NCBI GenBank assembly: GCA_903848645.1
Contig: CAINGU010000082.1
Coordinates: forward strand, 186,001-250,000
Reading direction: 5' to 3'
Length of the DNA: 64,000 nt
Origin: an uncultured cyanobacterium
Lineage (GTDB): Bacteria > Cyanobacteriota > Cyanobacteriia > Cyanobacteriales > Nostocaceae
A program made the translations under genes and the position numbers. The notes beneath the pieces are model-generated. The model searched no databases and was not told the DNA's origin. It saw only the letters and a program-made list of their open reading frames with translations. The stretch's first letter is position 1. Each line of letters begins with the position of its first letter. Of this stretch, positions 1 to 11,494 are shown in pieces.

Positions 1-57
1 AGCCAAGAGTTTCAAAATTATTACAGGCTGTTTTACTATATTGCTCAAGAGTATAAA

Positions 58-131
58 ATTAGTTAGTAGTTAGTAGTTAGTAGTTAGTAGTCAGTGGTCA
101 GTGGTCAGTGGTCAGTGGTCAGTGGTCAGTT
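58..131. repeat. heptamer tandem repeat (STRR): TTAGTAG units followed by TCAGTGG units
   Basis: Direct reading: tagtagttagtagttagtagtcagtggtcagtggtcagtggtcagtggtcagt. Confidence 0.95.
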
Positions 132-257
132 GTTCAGAGAAGGAATAGGAGTTTTCTGGAATTTTTAATTTCTAATTTTAATTGATTCCTGTCTTGATCA
201 GAATTTAATGATGAAGAAGGGACACAAAACCTGGTAGATTTAGCTATCAGCGAGTAA

Positions 258-1424
<1,167 letters not shown>

Positions 1425-1530
1425 GTGACAGGTGGTAGGTGATAGGTGATAGGTGGTAGAAAGAGGGCAAGAGGCAACGGTAGATTAATTCTCCAATCCT
1501 GACTCCTAACTCCTAACTCTTAACTCTTAA

Positions 1531-1608
1531 CTGGGCGCAGGCCCTGCGCCCCTACCTCCTGACTCCTAACTGGGCGCAGGCCCTGCGCCCCTACCTCCTG
1601 ACTCCTAA
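1531..1608. repeat. Two tandem 39-bp units containing palindrome GGGCGCAGGCCCTGCGCCC
   Basis: ctgggcgcaggccctgcgcccctacctcctgactcctaa occurs twice head to tail. Confidence 0.95.
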
Positions 1609-1620
1609 CTCCTTCTTTTT

Positions 1621-2748
1621 ATGCGAATTGCCCTATTTACAGAAACTTTTTTACCCAAAGTTGACGGCATTGTGACACGCCTCCGCCATACCGTTGACCA
1701 TTTACAACGTCATGGCAATCAAGTTTTGGTAGTTGCCCCTGAAGGTGGCATCACTGAACATAAAGGTGCGAAAGTTTATGGAGTTAGTGGCTTTCCCCTC
1801 CCTCTATATCCAGAGTTGAAAATGGCACTGCCTCGCCCTGCCATTGGTCATGCTTTAGAAGAGTTTCAGCCAGATATTATTCATGTTGTCAATCCCGCTG
1901 TTCTGGGATTATCAGGGATTTTTTATAGTAAAGTTCTGAAAATTCCCTTGGTGGCTTCTTATCATACCCACTTACCCCAATACCTGCAACATTACGGATT
2001 AGGAATGTTAGAAGGATTACTATGGGAGTTGCTTAAGCTAGGTCATAATCAGGCTGAGTTAAATCTTTGTACTTCTACAGCCATGGTGGAGGAACTCACC
2101 GCACATGGAATTGAAAGGGTAGATTTGTGGCAAAGAGGGGTAGATACTGAAACTTTTTCTCCAGATTTAGCTAGTGCGAAAATGCGATCGCATCTTTCCC
2201 AAAATCATCCAGATAGCCCCTTGTTGTTGTATGTTGGTCGTCTTTCAGCGGAAAAGGAAATTGAACGCATTAAACCGATTTTAGAAGCCATTCCTGATGC
2301 CAGACTAGCATTAGTTGGAGATGGACCCCATCGGCAAACTTTGGAAAAACACTTTGCCGGAACAAATACTTATTTTGTTGGTTATCTGATGGGTAAAGAA
2401 TTAGGTTCTGCCTTTGCTAGTGCTGATGCCTTTATTTTTCCTTCCCGCACAGAAACACTGGGATTAGTGCTGCTAGAAGCTATGGCCGCAGGATGTCCAG
2501 TGGTAGCAGCCCGTTCTGGAGGCATACCTGATATTGTGACAGATGGGGTGAATGGATATCTTTTTGACCCAGAAGCTGATATTCAAGAGGCGATTAATGC
2601 TACCATACGTCTGTTAAAACAAAGACAGGAAATAAATATTATCCGTAAAAATGCCCGGACAGAAGCAGAGAAATGGGGATGGACATCGGCTACACAACAA
2701 CTTCAAGATTATTATCAAAAAATCATCTTCAACAGTAGCAGGAGGTAG
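1621..2748 (+). CDS. sqdX: sulfoquinovosyl transferase, GT4-type glycosyltransferase
   Basis: MRIALFTETFLPKVDGIVTRL and glycosyltransferase motif FPSRTETLGLVLLEAMAAGCPVVAARSGGIPDIV; downstream of sqdB. Confidence 0.93.
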   Translation: MRIALFTETFLPKVDGIVTRLRHTVDHLQRHGNQVLVVAPEGGITEHKGAKVYGVSGFPLPLYPELKMALPRPAIGHALEEFQPDIIHVVNPAVLGLSGIFYSKVLKIPLVASYHTHLPQYLQHYGLGMLEGLLWELLKLGHNQAELNLCTSTAMVEELTAHGIERVDLWQRGVDTETFSPDLASAKMRSHLSQNHPDSPLLLYVGRLSAEKEIERIKPILEAIPDARLALVGDGPHRQTLEKHFAGTNTYFVGYLMGKELGSAFASADAFIFPSRTETLGLVLLEAMAAGCPVVAARSGGIPDIVTDGVNGYLFDPEADIQEAINATIRLLKQRQEINIIRKNARTEAEKWGWTSATQQLQDYYQKIIFNSSRR

Positions 2749-2772
2749 GGGCGCAAGGCCTGCGCCCAGTCA
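2740..2772 (-). repeat. Inverted-orientation copy of the GGGCGCAGG palindromic repeat
   Basis: aggaggtaggggcgcaaggcctgcgcccagtc is the reverse complement of the 1531-1608 unit with minor changes. Confidence 0.85.
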
Positions 2773-2885
2773 GAAGCGAGAATAAAAGTGCTATATGGCT
2801 TTTTCTCGAACTTTTCAACCTCATGCAATTGCATAGAGCTATATTACTAAAATCCAAAATCTAAAATCTAAAATCTAAAATTCCC

Positions 2886-5441
2886 ATGACACTTCCTAAT
2901 CCTGGTAGCGTCTTGGCTACTTTAACTGAACTAACCCAAGTTAACCGGACTCATGCCCTACTAAGTCGAGTTAAAGACCTTTCTGTTAATGAATTTGTAT
3001 GTTTACTTGACTTTATTACCGCTGAATTCCAGCAATTTATCAGAGCTATTGATTTAATCAATAATGAAGCTCTAGAAACTATGTTGGAAAAGGTGCTAGA
3101 AGCTATTACCCTAAAAATTGGTCAAATTCTTCAAGCAGAACATACCGCTATTTTTTTAGTTGACTACGATAAAGGGCAATTATGGTCAAAAGTTCCTCAA
3201 GATAATAATCAAAAGTTTCTAGAAATTCGCACTTCTATTAATGTTGGTATTCCTGGTCATGTTGCTGGTACAGGTAACTGTCTCAATATATCAGAAACCG
3301 CAAATCATCCCCTATTTAGCCCAGAGTTAGAAAAACAAATGGGCTATAAAATCCGCAATTTATTATGTATGCCAGTTTTGAGTAGTAAAAACCAAACTGT
3401 AGCAGTAGTACAACTGGCAAATAAAGCCGGAGATATTCCTTTTGATGCAGAGGATGAAGAACGGTTTCGGGACTTTGCGGCTGCTATTGGCATTATCTTA
3501 GAAAGTTGTCAGTCTTTTTATGTAGCGGCTCGTCATCAACGAGGAGCAACGGCTTTATTACGAGCTACACAAACTTTAGGACAAAGTTTAGATTTAGAAG
3601 CCACTTTGCAAATAGTGATGGAACAAGCCCGGATCTTAATGCAAGCAGATCGTAGTACCCTATTTTTATATCGTAAAGAATTAGATGAACTGTGGACAAA
3701 GGTAGCAGAGGTTAATGGTAAAAACCTCATAGAAATTCGCATTAGTGCGAGTCGGGGGATTGCTGGCTATGTGGCCTCAACTGGTACAGCCCTCAATATT
3801 ACAGATGCCTATACAGATCCTCGATTTGACTCTTCTATAGATAAAAAAACTGGTTATGTAACTCGCAATATTTTATGTTTACCAGTATTCAATTCTGCTA
3901 ATGAATTGATTGGTGTTACCCAATTAATTAATAAACAACAAGGTAGTTTTACCGCTTCAGATGAAGAATTCATGCGGGCTTTTAATATTCAAGCTGGGAT
4001 TGCTTTGGAAAACGCCCGCTTATTTGAAAGTGTTTTGTTAGAAAAACAATATCAAAAAGATATTCTGCAAAGTTTATCTGATGCGGTAATTTCTACAGAT
4101 ATGCTCGGTCAAATTGTGACTATTAATGATGCTGCATTGGAGTTATTAGGTTGTCCAGTCAGAAAGGCTAATAATAGAAATAATAAACTACTATGGGAAC
4201 AAAATTTAATTGGTCGCCCAGTTTGGGATGTGATTCCTATTGAAAATCTGCAAATGCGACTAGAAGATAGTTTGAAACATGGAGCTAAACATTATGTCCC
4301 TGAACAAAGTTTGATAGTCGGGTTATATGAAAAGGTAAATAATGAAAATAAACAGTTAATTTTAGCTATCAGCGATCGCAATAATCCCAATATTTTTATT
4401 CCCTGGAATCAATCTCTAACTTCCCAATCTGAATTAATTAGTGTAGATGCAGTAGAGAAGTTAGAACGGAGTATTAATCTCACTGTTAATCCCCTCACTA
4501 ACCCAGAAGGAGGCTCTCGTGGTGGTTTAGTGGTACTGGAAGATATCAGTCGAGAAAAACGCATGAAAAGCACTATGTACCGTTATCTGAATCCTCACGT
4601 AGCCGAGCAAGTCATGGCTTTGGGACAAGATTCTTTAATGGTTGGTGAACGGAAGGATGTAACTATTTTATTTTCTGATATCCGAGGCTATACAACCCTA
4701 ACAGAAAACCTAGGTGCGGCGGAAGTAGTATCACTGCTAAATCAGTATTTTGAAACAATGGTAGAGGCGGTTTTTAATTATGAAGGGACTTTAGATAAAT
4801 TTATTGGTGATGCTTTAATGGCGGTATTTGGTGCGCCTCTACCACTTACGGAAAATCACGCTTGGCGAGCGATACAATCAGCGCTGGATATGCGCCAACG
4901 ATTACAGGAATTTAATCAAAAGCGGATTTTTCAATCTCAACCACAAATTCGCATTGGGATTGGAATTAGTTCTGGGGAAGTGGTTTCTGGTAATATCGGT
5001 TCTCAGAAACGCATGGATTATACGGTAATTGGAGATGGGGTGAATTTGAGTTCCCGCCTGGAAGGAGTAACTAAAGAGTATGGCTGTGATATAATCATCA
5101 GCGAGTTTACTTACAATCTGTGCAGTGAGCGCCTGTGGGTGCGTCAATTAGATAAAATTCGCGTTAAAGGTAAACACCAAGCGGTGAATATCTACGAGTT
5201 AATTAGCGATCGCTCGATTCCCCTAGATGCTAACACCCAGGAATTTTTGCACCATTATCATGCTGGACGCAATGCCTATACATTAAGAGAATTTACTCAA
5301 GCAATCACCTGTTTTGAATCGGCTCAAGCCATTCGCCCCACAGATCAAGCTGTTAATATCCACTTAGAACGCGCCTATAGATACCAGCAGATACCACCAC
5401 CAAAGTCTTGGGATGGTGTCTGGACAATGATCACAAAATAA
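2886..5441 (+). CDS. GAF-GAF-PAS adenylate cyclase (class III, CyaB-like)
   Basis: Two GAF domains, PAS-like segment, class III cyclase core (VTILFSDIRGYTTLTE..., FIGDALMAVFGAP, MDYTVIGDGVNLSSRLEG). Confidence 0.9.
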   Translation: MTLPNPGSVLATLTELTQVNRTHALLSRVKDLSVNEFVCLLDFITAEFQQFIRAIDLINNEALETMLEKVLEAITLKIGQILQAEHTAIFLVDYDKGQLWSKVPQDNNQKFLEIRTSINVGIPGHVAGTGNCLNISETANHPLFSPELEKQMGYKIRNLLCMPVLSSKNQTVAVVQLANKAGDIPFDAEDEERFRDFAAAIGIILESCQSFYVAARHQRGATALLRATQTLGQSLDLEATLQIVMEQARILMQADRSTLFLYRKELDELWTKVAEVNGKNLIEIRISASRGIAGYVASTGTALNITDAYTDPRFDSSIDKKTGYVTRNILCLPVFNSANELIGVTQLINKQQGSFTASDEEFMRAFNIQAGIALENARLFESVLLEKQYQKDILQSLSDAVISTDMLGQIVTINDAALELLGCPVRKANNRNNKLLWEQNLIGRPVWDVIPIENLQMRLEDSLKHGAKHYVPEQSLIVGLYEKVNNENKQLILAISDRNNPNIFIPWNQSLTSQSELISVDAVEKLERSINLTVNPLTNPEGGSRGGLVVLEDISREKRMKSTMYRYLNPHVAEQVMALGQDSLMVGERKDVTILFSDIRGYTTLTENLGAAEVVSLLNQYFETMVEAVFNYEGTLDKFIGDALMAVFGAPLPLTENHAWRAIQSALDMRQRLQEFNQKRIFQSQPQIRIGIGISSGEVVSGNIGSQKRMDYTVIGDGVNLSSRLEGVTKEYGCDIIISEFTYNLCSERLWVRQLDKIRVKGKHQAVNIYELISDRSIPLDANTQEFLHHYHAGRNAYTLREFTQAITCFESAQAIRPTDQAVNIHLERAYRYQQIPPPKSWDGVWTMITK

Positions 5442-5518
5442 TTAGTTATTTCTGGTAAGAGGCAAGAGGGAGTATTGAAAATAATGCAAGTAATTTGTAA
5501 CTTTTCGCCCACTGTTAA

Positions 5519-5791
5519 TTAACCCTCTTCCGAACCGTTATTTTGAAAAGGTTGTTCACCTATTTTTAGTTGTTTTTTCGAGTGCTTTAACTGCTTCCAA
5601 AGTAACTTAATTTGTTCGTAAGCCTCATCTGGGGGAACTTTTCCACCTGTTTCTAAGTTACAGATATAGCTAACTCTCTGGGCAAATTCCTGTAAATTTG
5701 CATTGAATACCAAGTTTTCAGGTTTGACATGACCATAGTAACGACCACGGGGATAGAGAAAATCTTCTTTGCTCACTATTTTTTTCTCCAT
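5519..5791 (-). CDS. small conserved cyanobacterial protein (DUF7219-like)
   Basis: DFLYPRGRYYGHVKPENLVFNANLQEFAQRVSYICNLETGGK recognised as a conserved cyanobacterial motif. Confidence 0.7.
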   Translation of the reverse strand: MEKKIVSKEDFLYPRGRYYGHVKPENLVFNANLQEFAQRVSYICNLETGGKVPPDEAYEQIKLLWKQLKHSKKQLKIGEQPFQNNGSEEG

Positions 5792-6347
5792 TTACTCAAC
5801 CGCTCTATATAATTTATATGCTGATGATAGCCCAGTATGACTAAAGCCATGCAAAGCCATACACTACTCTTTATTTCCCCTATTGGTTATCAGGACAGAT
5901 GGGTAATTTTATATTCATAGCTCCTCCACCTTTTTCAGAACAAGAAGGGTAAAATTATTACATCCTGCTGATAGTACAGCATTGCATAAGCCTTATGTGA
6001 AGCTTTAGATCAATTAGTCACTTTTGATTCTTCCCTTCTTACTAACAACAGATTGTATTAAATTCAATAAATTATTAATATATTCCTTAAGATAGGTTAT
6101 TATATTACTTTTAGCAATACTTTGGCAAATTTTCTTTTATAGAAGATGATTAGACATTTAGATTGGAATACTCGGTTTTCAAAGTATGATTTGTAATCAG
6201 TATTATAAATTAAACCCAACATTTATACATAATATTTCTGGAAACATTCTTGTGATTATTCTGTTCACCAATGATTAATAACTAAAGATAAAATGGTGAA
6301 GCCGACTTAATCCCATCCGTCTATTACTGCAAGCAGTATCTATTATC

Positions 6348-7091
6348 ATGTCTGTTAATTCTAAACTCTACGAAGGCAAAGCTAAAATTCTCTACGCAAC
6401 AGAAGATCCAGAAGTTTTGCTGGCTGATTTTAAAGATGATGCTACAGCCTTTAATGCTCAAAAACGTGGCAGCATTCAGAATAAAGGGATAATTAACTGT
6501 AGTATTTCTAGCCAACTGTTTCAACAATTGGCAAAACAGGGGATTCAAACTCATTTTATTGATAGTCCAGCCCCCAATCTCATGCGAGTGAAAGCTGTCA
6601 AAATTATCCCATTAGAAGTAGTTGTGAGAAATATTGCGGCTGGTAGCCTGTGTCAGCAAACTGGGTTAATACTAGGTACGGTTTTGTCACAGCCTTTGGT
6701 AGAATTTTATTACAAAAGGGATGATTTAGGTGATCCTCTACTTACACGCGATCGCTTATTGCTCCTAGAATTAGCCACAACGGAACAAGTTGAGCAAATT
6801 ACCCATCTGGCATTGCAAATTAACGAATTTCTCCAACAGTTTTGGGAAAAATGCCACATTACCCTAGTAGACTTTAAACTTGAATTTGGTGTGGACTCCC
6901 AACAGCAAATACTGTTAGCAGACGAAATTAGTCCCGATACCTGCCGTTTATGGGATATAGACCAAACCGATCCTAACAGCCGGATTATGGATAAAGACCG
7001 TTTTCGTCGTGACTTAGGAAACGTAGAAAATGCCTACCAGGAGGTTTTACAGAGAGTATTAAAAGTAGTAGAAGGCTACAAAATAGGATAA
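6348..7091 (+). CDS. purC: phosphoribosylaminoimidazole-succinocarboxamide synthase
   Basis: LYEGKAKILYATEDPEVLLADFKDDATAFNAQKRGSIQNKGIINC, SAICAR synthetase signature. Confidence 0.96.
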   Translation: MSVNSKLYEGKAKILYATEDPEVLLADFKDDATAFNAQKRGSIQNKGIINCSISSQLFQQLAKQGIQTHFIDSPAPNLMRVKAVKIIPLEVVVRNIAAGSLCQQTGLILGTVLSQPLVEFYYKRDDLGDPLLTRDRLLLLELATTEQVEQITHLALQINEFLQQFWEKCHITLVDFKLEFGVDSQQQILLADEISPDTCRLWDIDQTDPNSRIMDKDRFRRDLGNVENAYQEVLQRVLKVVEGYKIG

Positions 7092-7124
7092 GTAATTTTT
7101 CCAATAACTAATGATTAATGGTGT

Positions 7125-9701
7125 GTGGTAGTGAAGAGAAATATGATTAAAACAAGTTTAACACCCGGATTAATGGCGATGGTCGCCATTACAGTCCCCA
7201 TAGCCAGTTCTGTGAGAGCAAATGCCCAATCTGTTGATATTCACCCCCAGACAACAGAGGTTTTGACAGTAGAAACAAACCATCTAGAAAAACAGAATTC
7301 TCTCAAAAGTGAGAACCAAGAAAATCGGGGATCTCATCCTCAACAAGTCACAGTAATAATGGAGAAAGAAGCTAACAAATTTTCTCCGCTGATTAAAGTT
7401 TTAAAGAGCAAAGCAGCATTAATAGACAAAGACAAAACGGCTGTGGTTGTAGAAAATTCGACCATAGTTCCGATCACAGCACAAGCTCCAGAAGCGCAGT
7501 CTAGTCAACTATCTACGGACGAAGCTCATCAAGAAAATATCCATACCTCAATAGCAGCACATATATCTATAGACAAAGATAAAGATAAGGTAGCTGTAGT
7601 GATGCCAAAACTTACAACAGTTCCCATCACAGCACAAGCAGCAGAAACAACGCCTACTCAACCACTGGGGGCTGAATCTGATCAAGAAAATCTGAATACC
7701 CCAGCAACAGCCCCCGCATCTGTGGTAGTGCCAAAACCGGCAATAGTTCCCAAAAAAGCGCAAGATCCACAAACCAAGCCTACTCAACCACCTGCGGCTG
7801 AATCTAATGAAACAATACCTCCGACACCATCCCCCAATTCAGCAACCACTGAATCTCGCGTTTTAGTGTCAGAGGTAGTTGTCAAATCGGAGACAGGACA
7901 AGTCACCCCAGAACTAGAAACCGAAGTTTACAAAGTAATTCGTACCCAAGCAGGACAGATAACAACCCGTTCCCAACTCCAAGAAGATATTAATGCGATT
8001 TTTGGAACTGGGTTTTTCTCCAACGTGCAAGCATTTCCAGAAGATACCCCCCTTGGTGTCCGAGTCAGCTTTGTTGTTACCCCCAATCCCATTCTTTCCA
8101 AAGTAGAATTAGAAACCAATCCGGGTACAGGTGTAGCGTCTGTACTTCCTGCTCAGACTGCAAACGAAATATTTAGTAGTCAATATGGCAAAATTCTCAA
8201 CTTGCGAGAATTGCAAGTAGGAATCAAGCAATTAACCAAACGTTATCAAGACCAAGGTTATGTACTGGCTAACTTAATTGGAGCGCCCAAAGTCGCAGAA
8301 AATGGAGTTGTCACCCTACAAGTAGCAGAAGGGGTGGTAGAAAACGTTAAAGTCAGATTCCGCAACAAAGAAGGACAAGATGTAAACGACAAGGGAGAAC
8401 CCATTCGGGGTCGGACAAAAGATTACATTGTTACCAGAGAAGTAGAGTTAAAACCTGGACAGGTATTTAACCGGAACATCGTCCAAAAAGACTTACAAAG
8501 GGTTTTTGGACTAGGGTTGTTTGAAGATGTGAATGTTTCCCTTGACCCTGGGACTGATCCTAGTAAAGTCAATGTGGTAGTAAATGTGGCAGAACGGAGT
8601 AGCGGTTCTATTGCCGCAGGTGCGGGGATTAGTTCTGCTAGTGGTTTATTTGGGACTGTTAGCTATCAGCAGCAAAACCTGGGGGGAAGAAATCAAAAAT
8701 TGGGGACAGAGGTACAGTTAGGAGAACGGGAACTACTATTTGACCTGCGCTTTACTGATCCTTGGATTGCGGGTGATCCTTATCGCACCTCTTATACAGC
8801 CAATATTTTCCGTCGTCGTTCTATTTCTTTGATTTTTGAAGGTAAAGATAAAAACATTAATACCTTTGATCCTAACAATATTACGAATACATCTGCACAG
8901 GTTAGCCCCCGGATTACCCGGTTAGGTGGTGGTGTTACATTTACCCGTCCCCTTTCCGCTAATCCCTATAAAAATTCACAATGGGTGGCTTCCGCTGGAC
9001 TACAGTATCAACGGGTTTCTGGTCGTGATGCTGACGGCAACTTGGTAAAACAAGGGGCAATATTTGATAGTAATGGAAATATCATCAGTGATAAGATTCC
9101 TCTCACCCTTTCGCCTTCAGGGGAAGATGATTTGTTACTCTTCAAGCTGGGCGCACAAAGGGATCTCCGTAATAATTCCTTACAACCCACAAAAGGTTCT
9201 TATCTCAGCTTTGGAGTTGATCAATCTGTACCTATAGGTGAAGGTAGTATTTTTATGACTAGGTTTCGGGGTAACTATAGTCACTATATGCCTATTAAAT
9301 TGACTAGTTTTAGCAAAAAACCGGAAACTTTGGCATTTAACATCCAAGGTGGGACAATTTTTGGAGATGTACCTCCTTATGAGGCCTTTACTCTGGGTGG
9401 TAGCAACTCAGTTCGGGGTTATGACGAAGGCAAATTAGGCACTGGTAGTAGTTATGTCCAAGCTGCTGTTGAGTATCGCTTCCCTGTTTTCTCTGTTGTC
9501 AGTGGCGCACTGTTTTTTGATTATGGTAGTGACTTGGGAACAAGTACCCAAGCTGCACAATTATTAAATAAAAATGGTACTGGCTATGGCTATGGTTTAG
9601 GTGTGCGGGTACAATCTCCACTTGGACCAATTCGCATAGATTACGGTATTACTGATGAAGGTGATAGTCGCATCAATTTTGGGATTGGGGAAAGATTTTA
9701 A
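7125..9701 (+). CDS. BamA/Omp85-family outer membrane protein with long low-complexity N-terminal linker
   Basis: POTRA-like repeats, C-terminal bacterial surface antigen barrel (GGSNSVRGYDEGKLGTGSSY, GLGVRVQSPLGPIRIDYG). Confidence 0.92.
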   Translation: MVVKRNMIKTSLTPGLMAMVAITVPIASSVRANAQSVDIHPQTTEVLTVETNHLEKQNSLKSENQENRGSHPQQVTVIMEKEANKFSPLIKVLKSKAALIDKDKTAVVVENSTIVPITAQAPEAQSSQLSTDEAHQENIHTSIAAHISIDKDKDKVAVVMPKLTTVPITAQAAETTPTQPLGAESDQENLNTPATAPASVVVPKPAIVPKKAQDPQTKPTQPPAAESNETIPPTPSPNSATTESRVLVSEVVVKSETGQVTPELETEVYKVIRTQAGQITTRSQLQEDINAIFGTGFFSNVQAFPEDTPLGVRVSFVVTPNPILSKVELETNPGTGVASVLPAQTANEIFSSQYGKILNLRELQVGIKQLTKRYQDQGYVLANLIGAPKVAENGVVTLQVAEGVVENVKVRFRNKEGQDVNDKGEPIRGRTKDYIVTREVELKPGQVFNRNIVQKDLQRVFGLGLFEDVNVSLDPGTDPSKVNVVVNVAERSSGSIAAGAGISSASGLFGTVSYQQQNLGGRNQKLGTEVQLGERELLFDLRFTDPWIAGDPYRTSYTANIFRRRSISLIFEGKDKNINTFDPNNITNTSAQVSPRITRLGGGVTFTRPLSANPYKNSQWVASAGLQYQRVSGRDADGNLVKQGAIFDSNGNIISDKIPLTLSPSGEDDLLLFKLGAQRDLRNNSLQPTKGSYLSFGVDQSVPIGEGSIFMTRFRGNYSHYMPIKLTSFSKKPETLAFNIQGGTIFGDVPPYEAFTLGGSNSVRGYDEGKLGTGSSYVQAAVEYRFPVFSVVSGALFFDYGSDLGTSTQAAQLLNKNGTGYGYGLGVRVQSPLGPIRIDYGITDEGDSRINFGIGERF

Positions 9702-9708
9702 ATTTGTC

Positions 9709-9776
9709 AGTTCTTAGTTGTCAGTGGTCAGTTGTTGGTGGTCAGTTGTTGGTGGTCGGTTGTCGGTTGTCGGTGG
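9709..9776. repeat. Degenerate heptamer tandem repeat (GTCAGTTGTTGGTG / GTCGGTT)
   Basis: Direct reading between the omp85 and lpxC genes. Confidence 0.85.
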
Positions 9777-9967
9777 CTAAGGAATTGTTACCAAGGTGCT
9801 ATCGGCTATGGATACAAACTAATGTGCTGACTGCTGAATGAATTTGAGATTTTCAATCCAAAATCTCAAATCCAAAATCCCTTACTATTTTCCCAACAAG
9901 ATTAATCAGGGTTTCTACCAAGAGGGAATATGAGCAATACTAATTACAATATTGGGATTTTTAGGCG

Positions 9968-10816
9968 ATGCGACAACATACTTTAGCTGGGGAAATTACT
10001 CAGGCTGGTGTGGGGTTGCATAGTGGTGTCAATACTCAAGTGCGAATATTACCAGCACCAGCAGGAAGCGATCGCTTTTTTGTGCGGGTAGATTTACCGA
10101 ATACACCGATTATTCCCGCCCAAGTTGCGGCTGTGAGTCAAACTGTGCTTTCTACTCAATTGGGTAAGGATGAAGTCTATGTTCGCACTGTAGAGCATTT
10201 ATTGGCAGCTTTGGCGGCTATGGGGGTGGATAACGCCAGAATTGAAATTGATGGGCCAGAAGTACCGCTTTTGGATGGTTCGGCTCGTATTTGGTGTGAA
10301 AGGATTGCTGAAGTCGGCTTAGTTTACCAAACAGCGAATAATTTGACTGCACCTGTCGTTATTACCGAACCGATTTGGATTTATCAAGGTGATACTTTTG
10401 TTTGCGCTATACCTGCACCGGAAACAAGATTTAGCTATGGTATAGATTTTAATGTAGCGGCAATTGGTAATCAATGGCACAGTTGGTTATTAACGACAAA
10501 TTTAGAAACCTCTTCTGCTGACTTTGCTTCAGAAATTGCGCCAGCACGGACTTTTGGTTTGCAGCATCAAATCGAACATTTGCAAAAATCAGGACTAATT
10601 AAAGGTGGTAGTTTGGATAATGCCCTAGTTTGTGGGGAACAAGGTTGGCTAAATCCACCATTACGATTTGCAAATGAGCCAGTCCGTCATAAAATCTTGG
10701 ATCTAGTCGGAGATTTGAGTTTACTAGGAAATTTCCCTGTTGCTCATTTTTTGGCGTACAAAGCTAGTCATAATTTACACATTCAACTAGCACGGAAAAT
10801 TTTAGAACTGATCTAG
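9968..10816 (+). CDS. lpxC: UDP-3-O-acyl-N-acetylglucosamine deacetylase
   Basis: [61 protein letters not shown]. Confidence 0.96.
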   Translation: MRQHTLAGEITQAGVGLHSGVNTQVRILPAPAGSDRFFVRVDLPNTPIIPAQVAAVSQTVLSTQLGKDEVYVRTVEHLLAALAAMGVDNARIEIDGPEVPLLDGSARIWCERIAEVGLVYQTANNLTAPVVITEPIWIYQGDTFVCAIPAPETRFSYGIDFNVAAIGNQWHSWLLTTNLETSSADFASEIAPARTFGLQHQIEHLQKSGLIKGGSLDNALVCGEQGWLNPPLRFANEPVRHKILDLVGDLSLLGNFPVAHFLAYKASHNLHIQLARKILELI

Positions 10817-10865
10817 AATTCTGACTTGTACATCAATGTCTAATAATTAAAATTAAGTACCACCA

Positions 10866-11375
10866 ATGTCCACTATTACCAAACCTAATTCTACGGAAGT
10901 GAATACATCGAGTGAGGATAATCTCAACACACAAACAATTAAAACTACCTTTACTATTGAGGAAATTCAGGAACTATTACCCCATCGTTATCCATTTTCA
11001 CTGGTAGATCGGATTATTGACTATGTACCTGGAAAAAAAGCCGTAGGCATTAAAAATGTTACCTTTAATGAACCCCAATTTCAAGGGCATTTTCCAGGGC
11101 GATCGCTGATGCCTGGTGTGCTAATTATTGAAGCTATGGCACAAGTTGGGGGCATTGTCATGACTCAAATGCCCGATGCACAAGGAGGATTATTCGTATT
11201 TGCTGGGATTGATAAAGTCCGCTTTCGTCGTCAAGTTATACCCGGAGATCAACTGGTAATGACTGTGGAACTGTTGTGGGTAAAACAGCGTCGTTTCGGG
11301 AAAATGCAAGGAAGAGCAGAAGTTGACGGACAACTAGCCGCTGAAGGAGAACTAATGTTTTCTCTGATTAGTTAA
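10866..11375 (+). CDS. fabZ: 3-hydroxyacyl-ACP dehydratase FabZ
   Basis: [36 protein letters not shown]. Confidence 0.96.
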   Translation: MSTITKPNSTEVNTSSEDNLNTQTIKTTFTIEEIQELLPHRYPFSLVDRIIDYVPGKKAVGIKNVTFNEPQFQGHFPGRSLMPGVLIIEAMAQVGGIVMTQMPDAQGGLFVFAGIDKVRFRRQVIPGDQLVMTVELLWVKQRRFGKMQGRAEVDGQLAAEGELMFSLIS

Positions 11376-11494
11376 AAGTCATTATAGCAAGAAACCAGAT
11401 TCTGAATTTTCGCCCTCACACATAACTTACTTTGCCCGACACATTTCTTAACTGAAATATTAAATACACAGCACTTAGTTTTGGAGATTCACCT

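Noticed and set aside
58-131. Possible CRISPR-like array
   Set aside because: 7-bp tandem units without spacers; ordinary STRR. No CRISPR array or cas genes seen anywhere in the window.
5802-6345. Possible ncRNA or riboswitch in the 540-bp gap upstream of purC
   Set aside because: AT-rich with no strong conserved structure I could recognise by eye.
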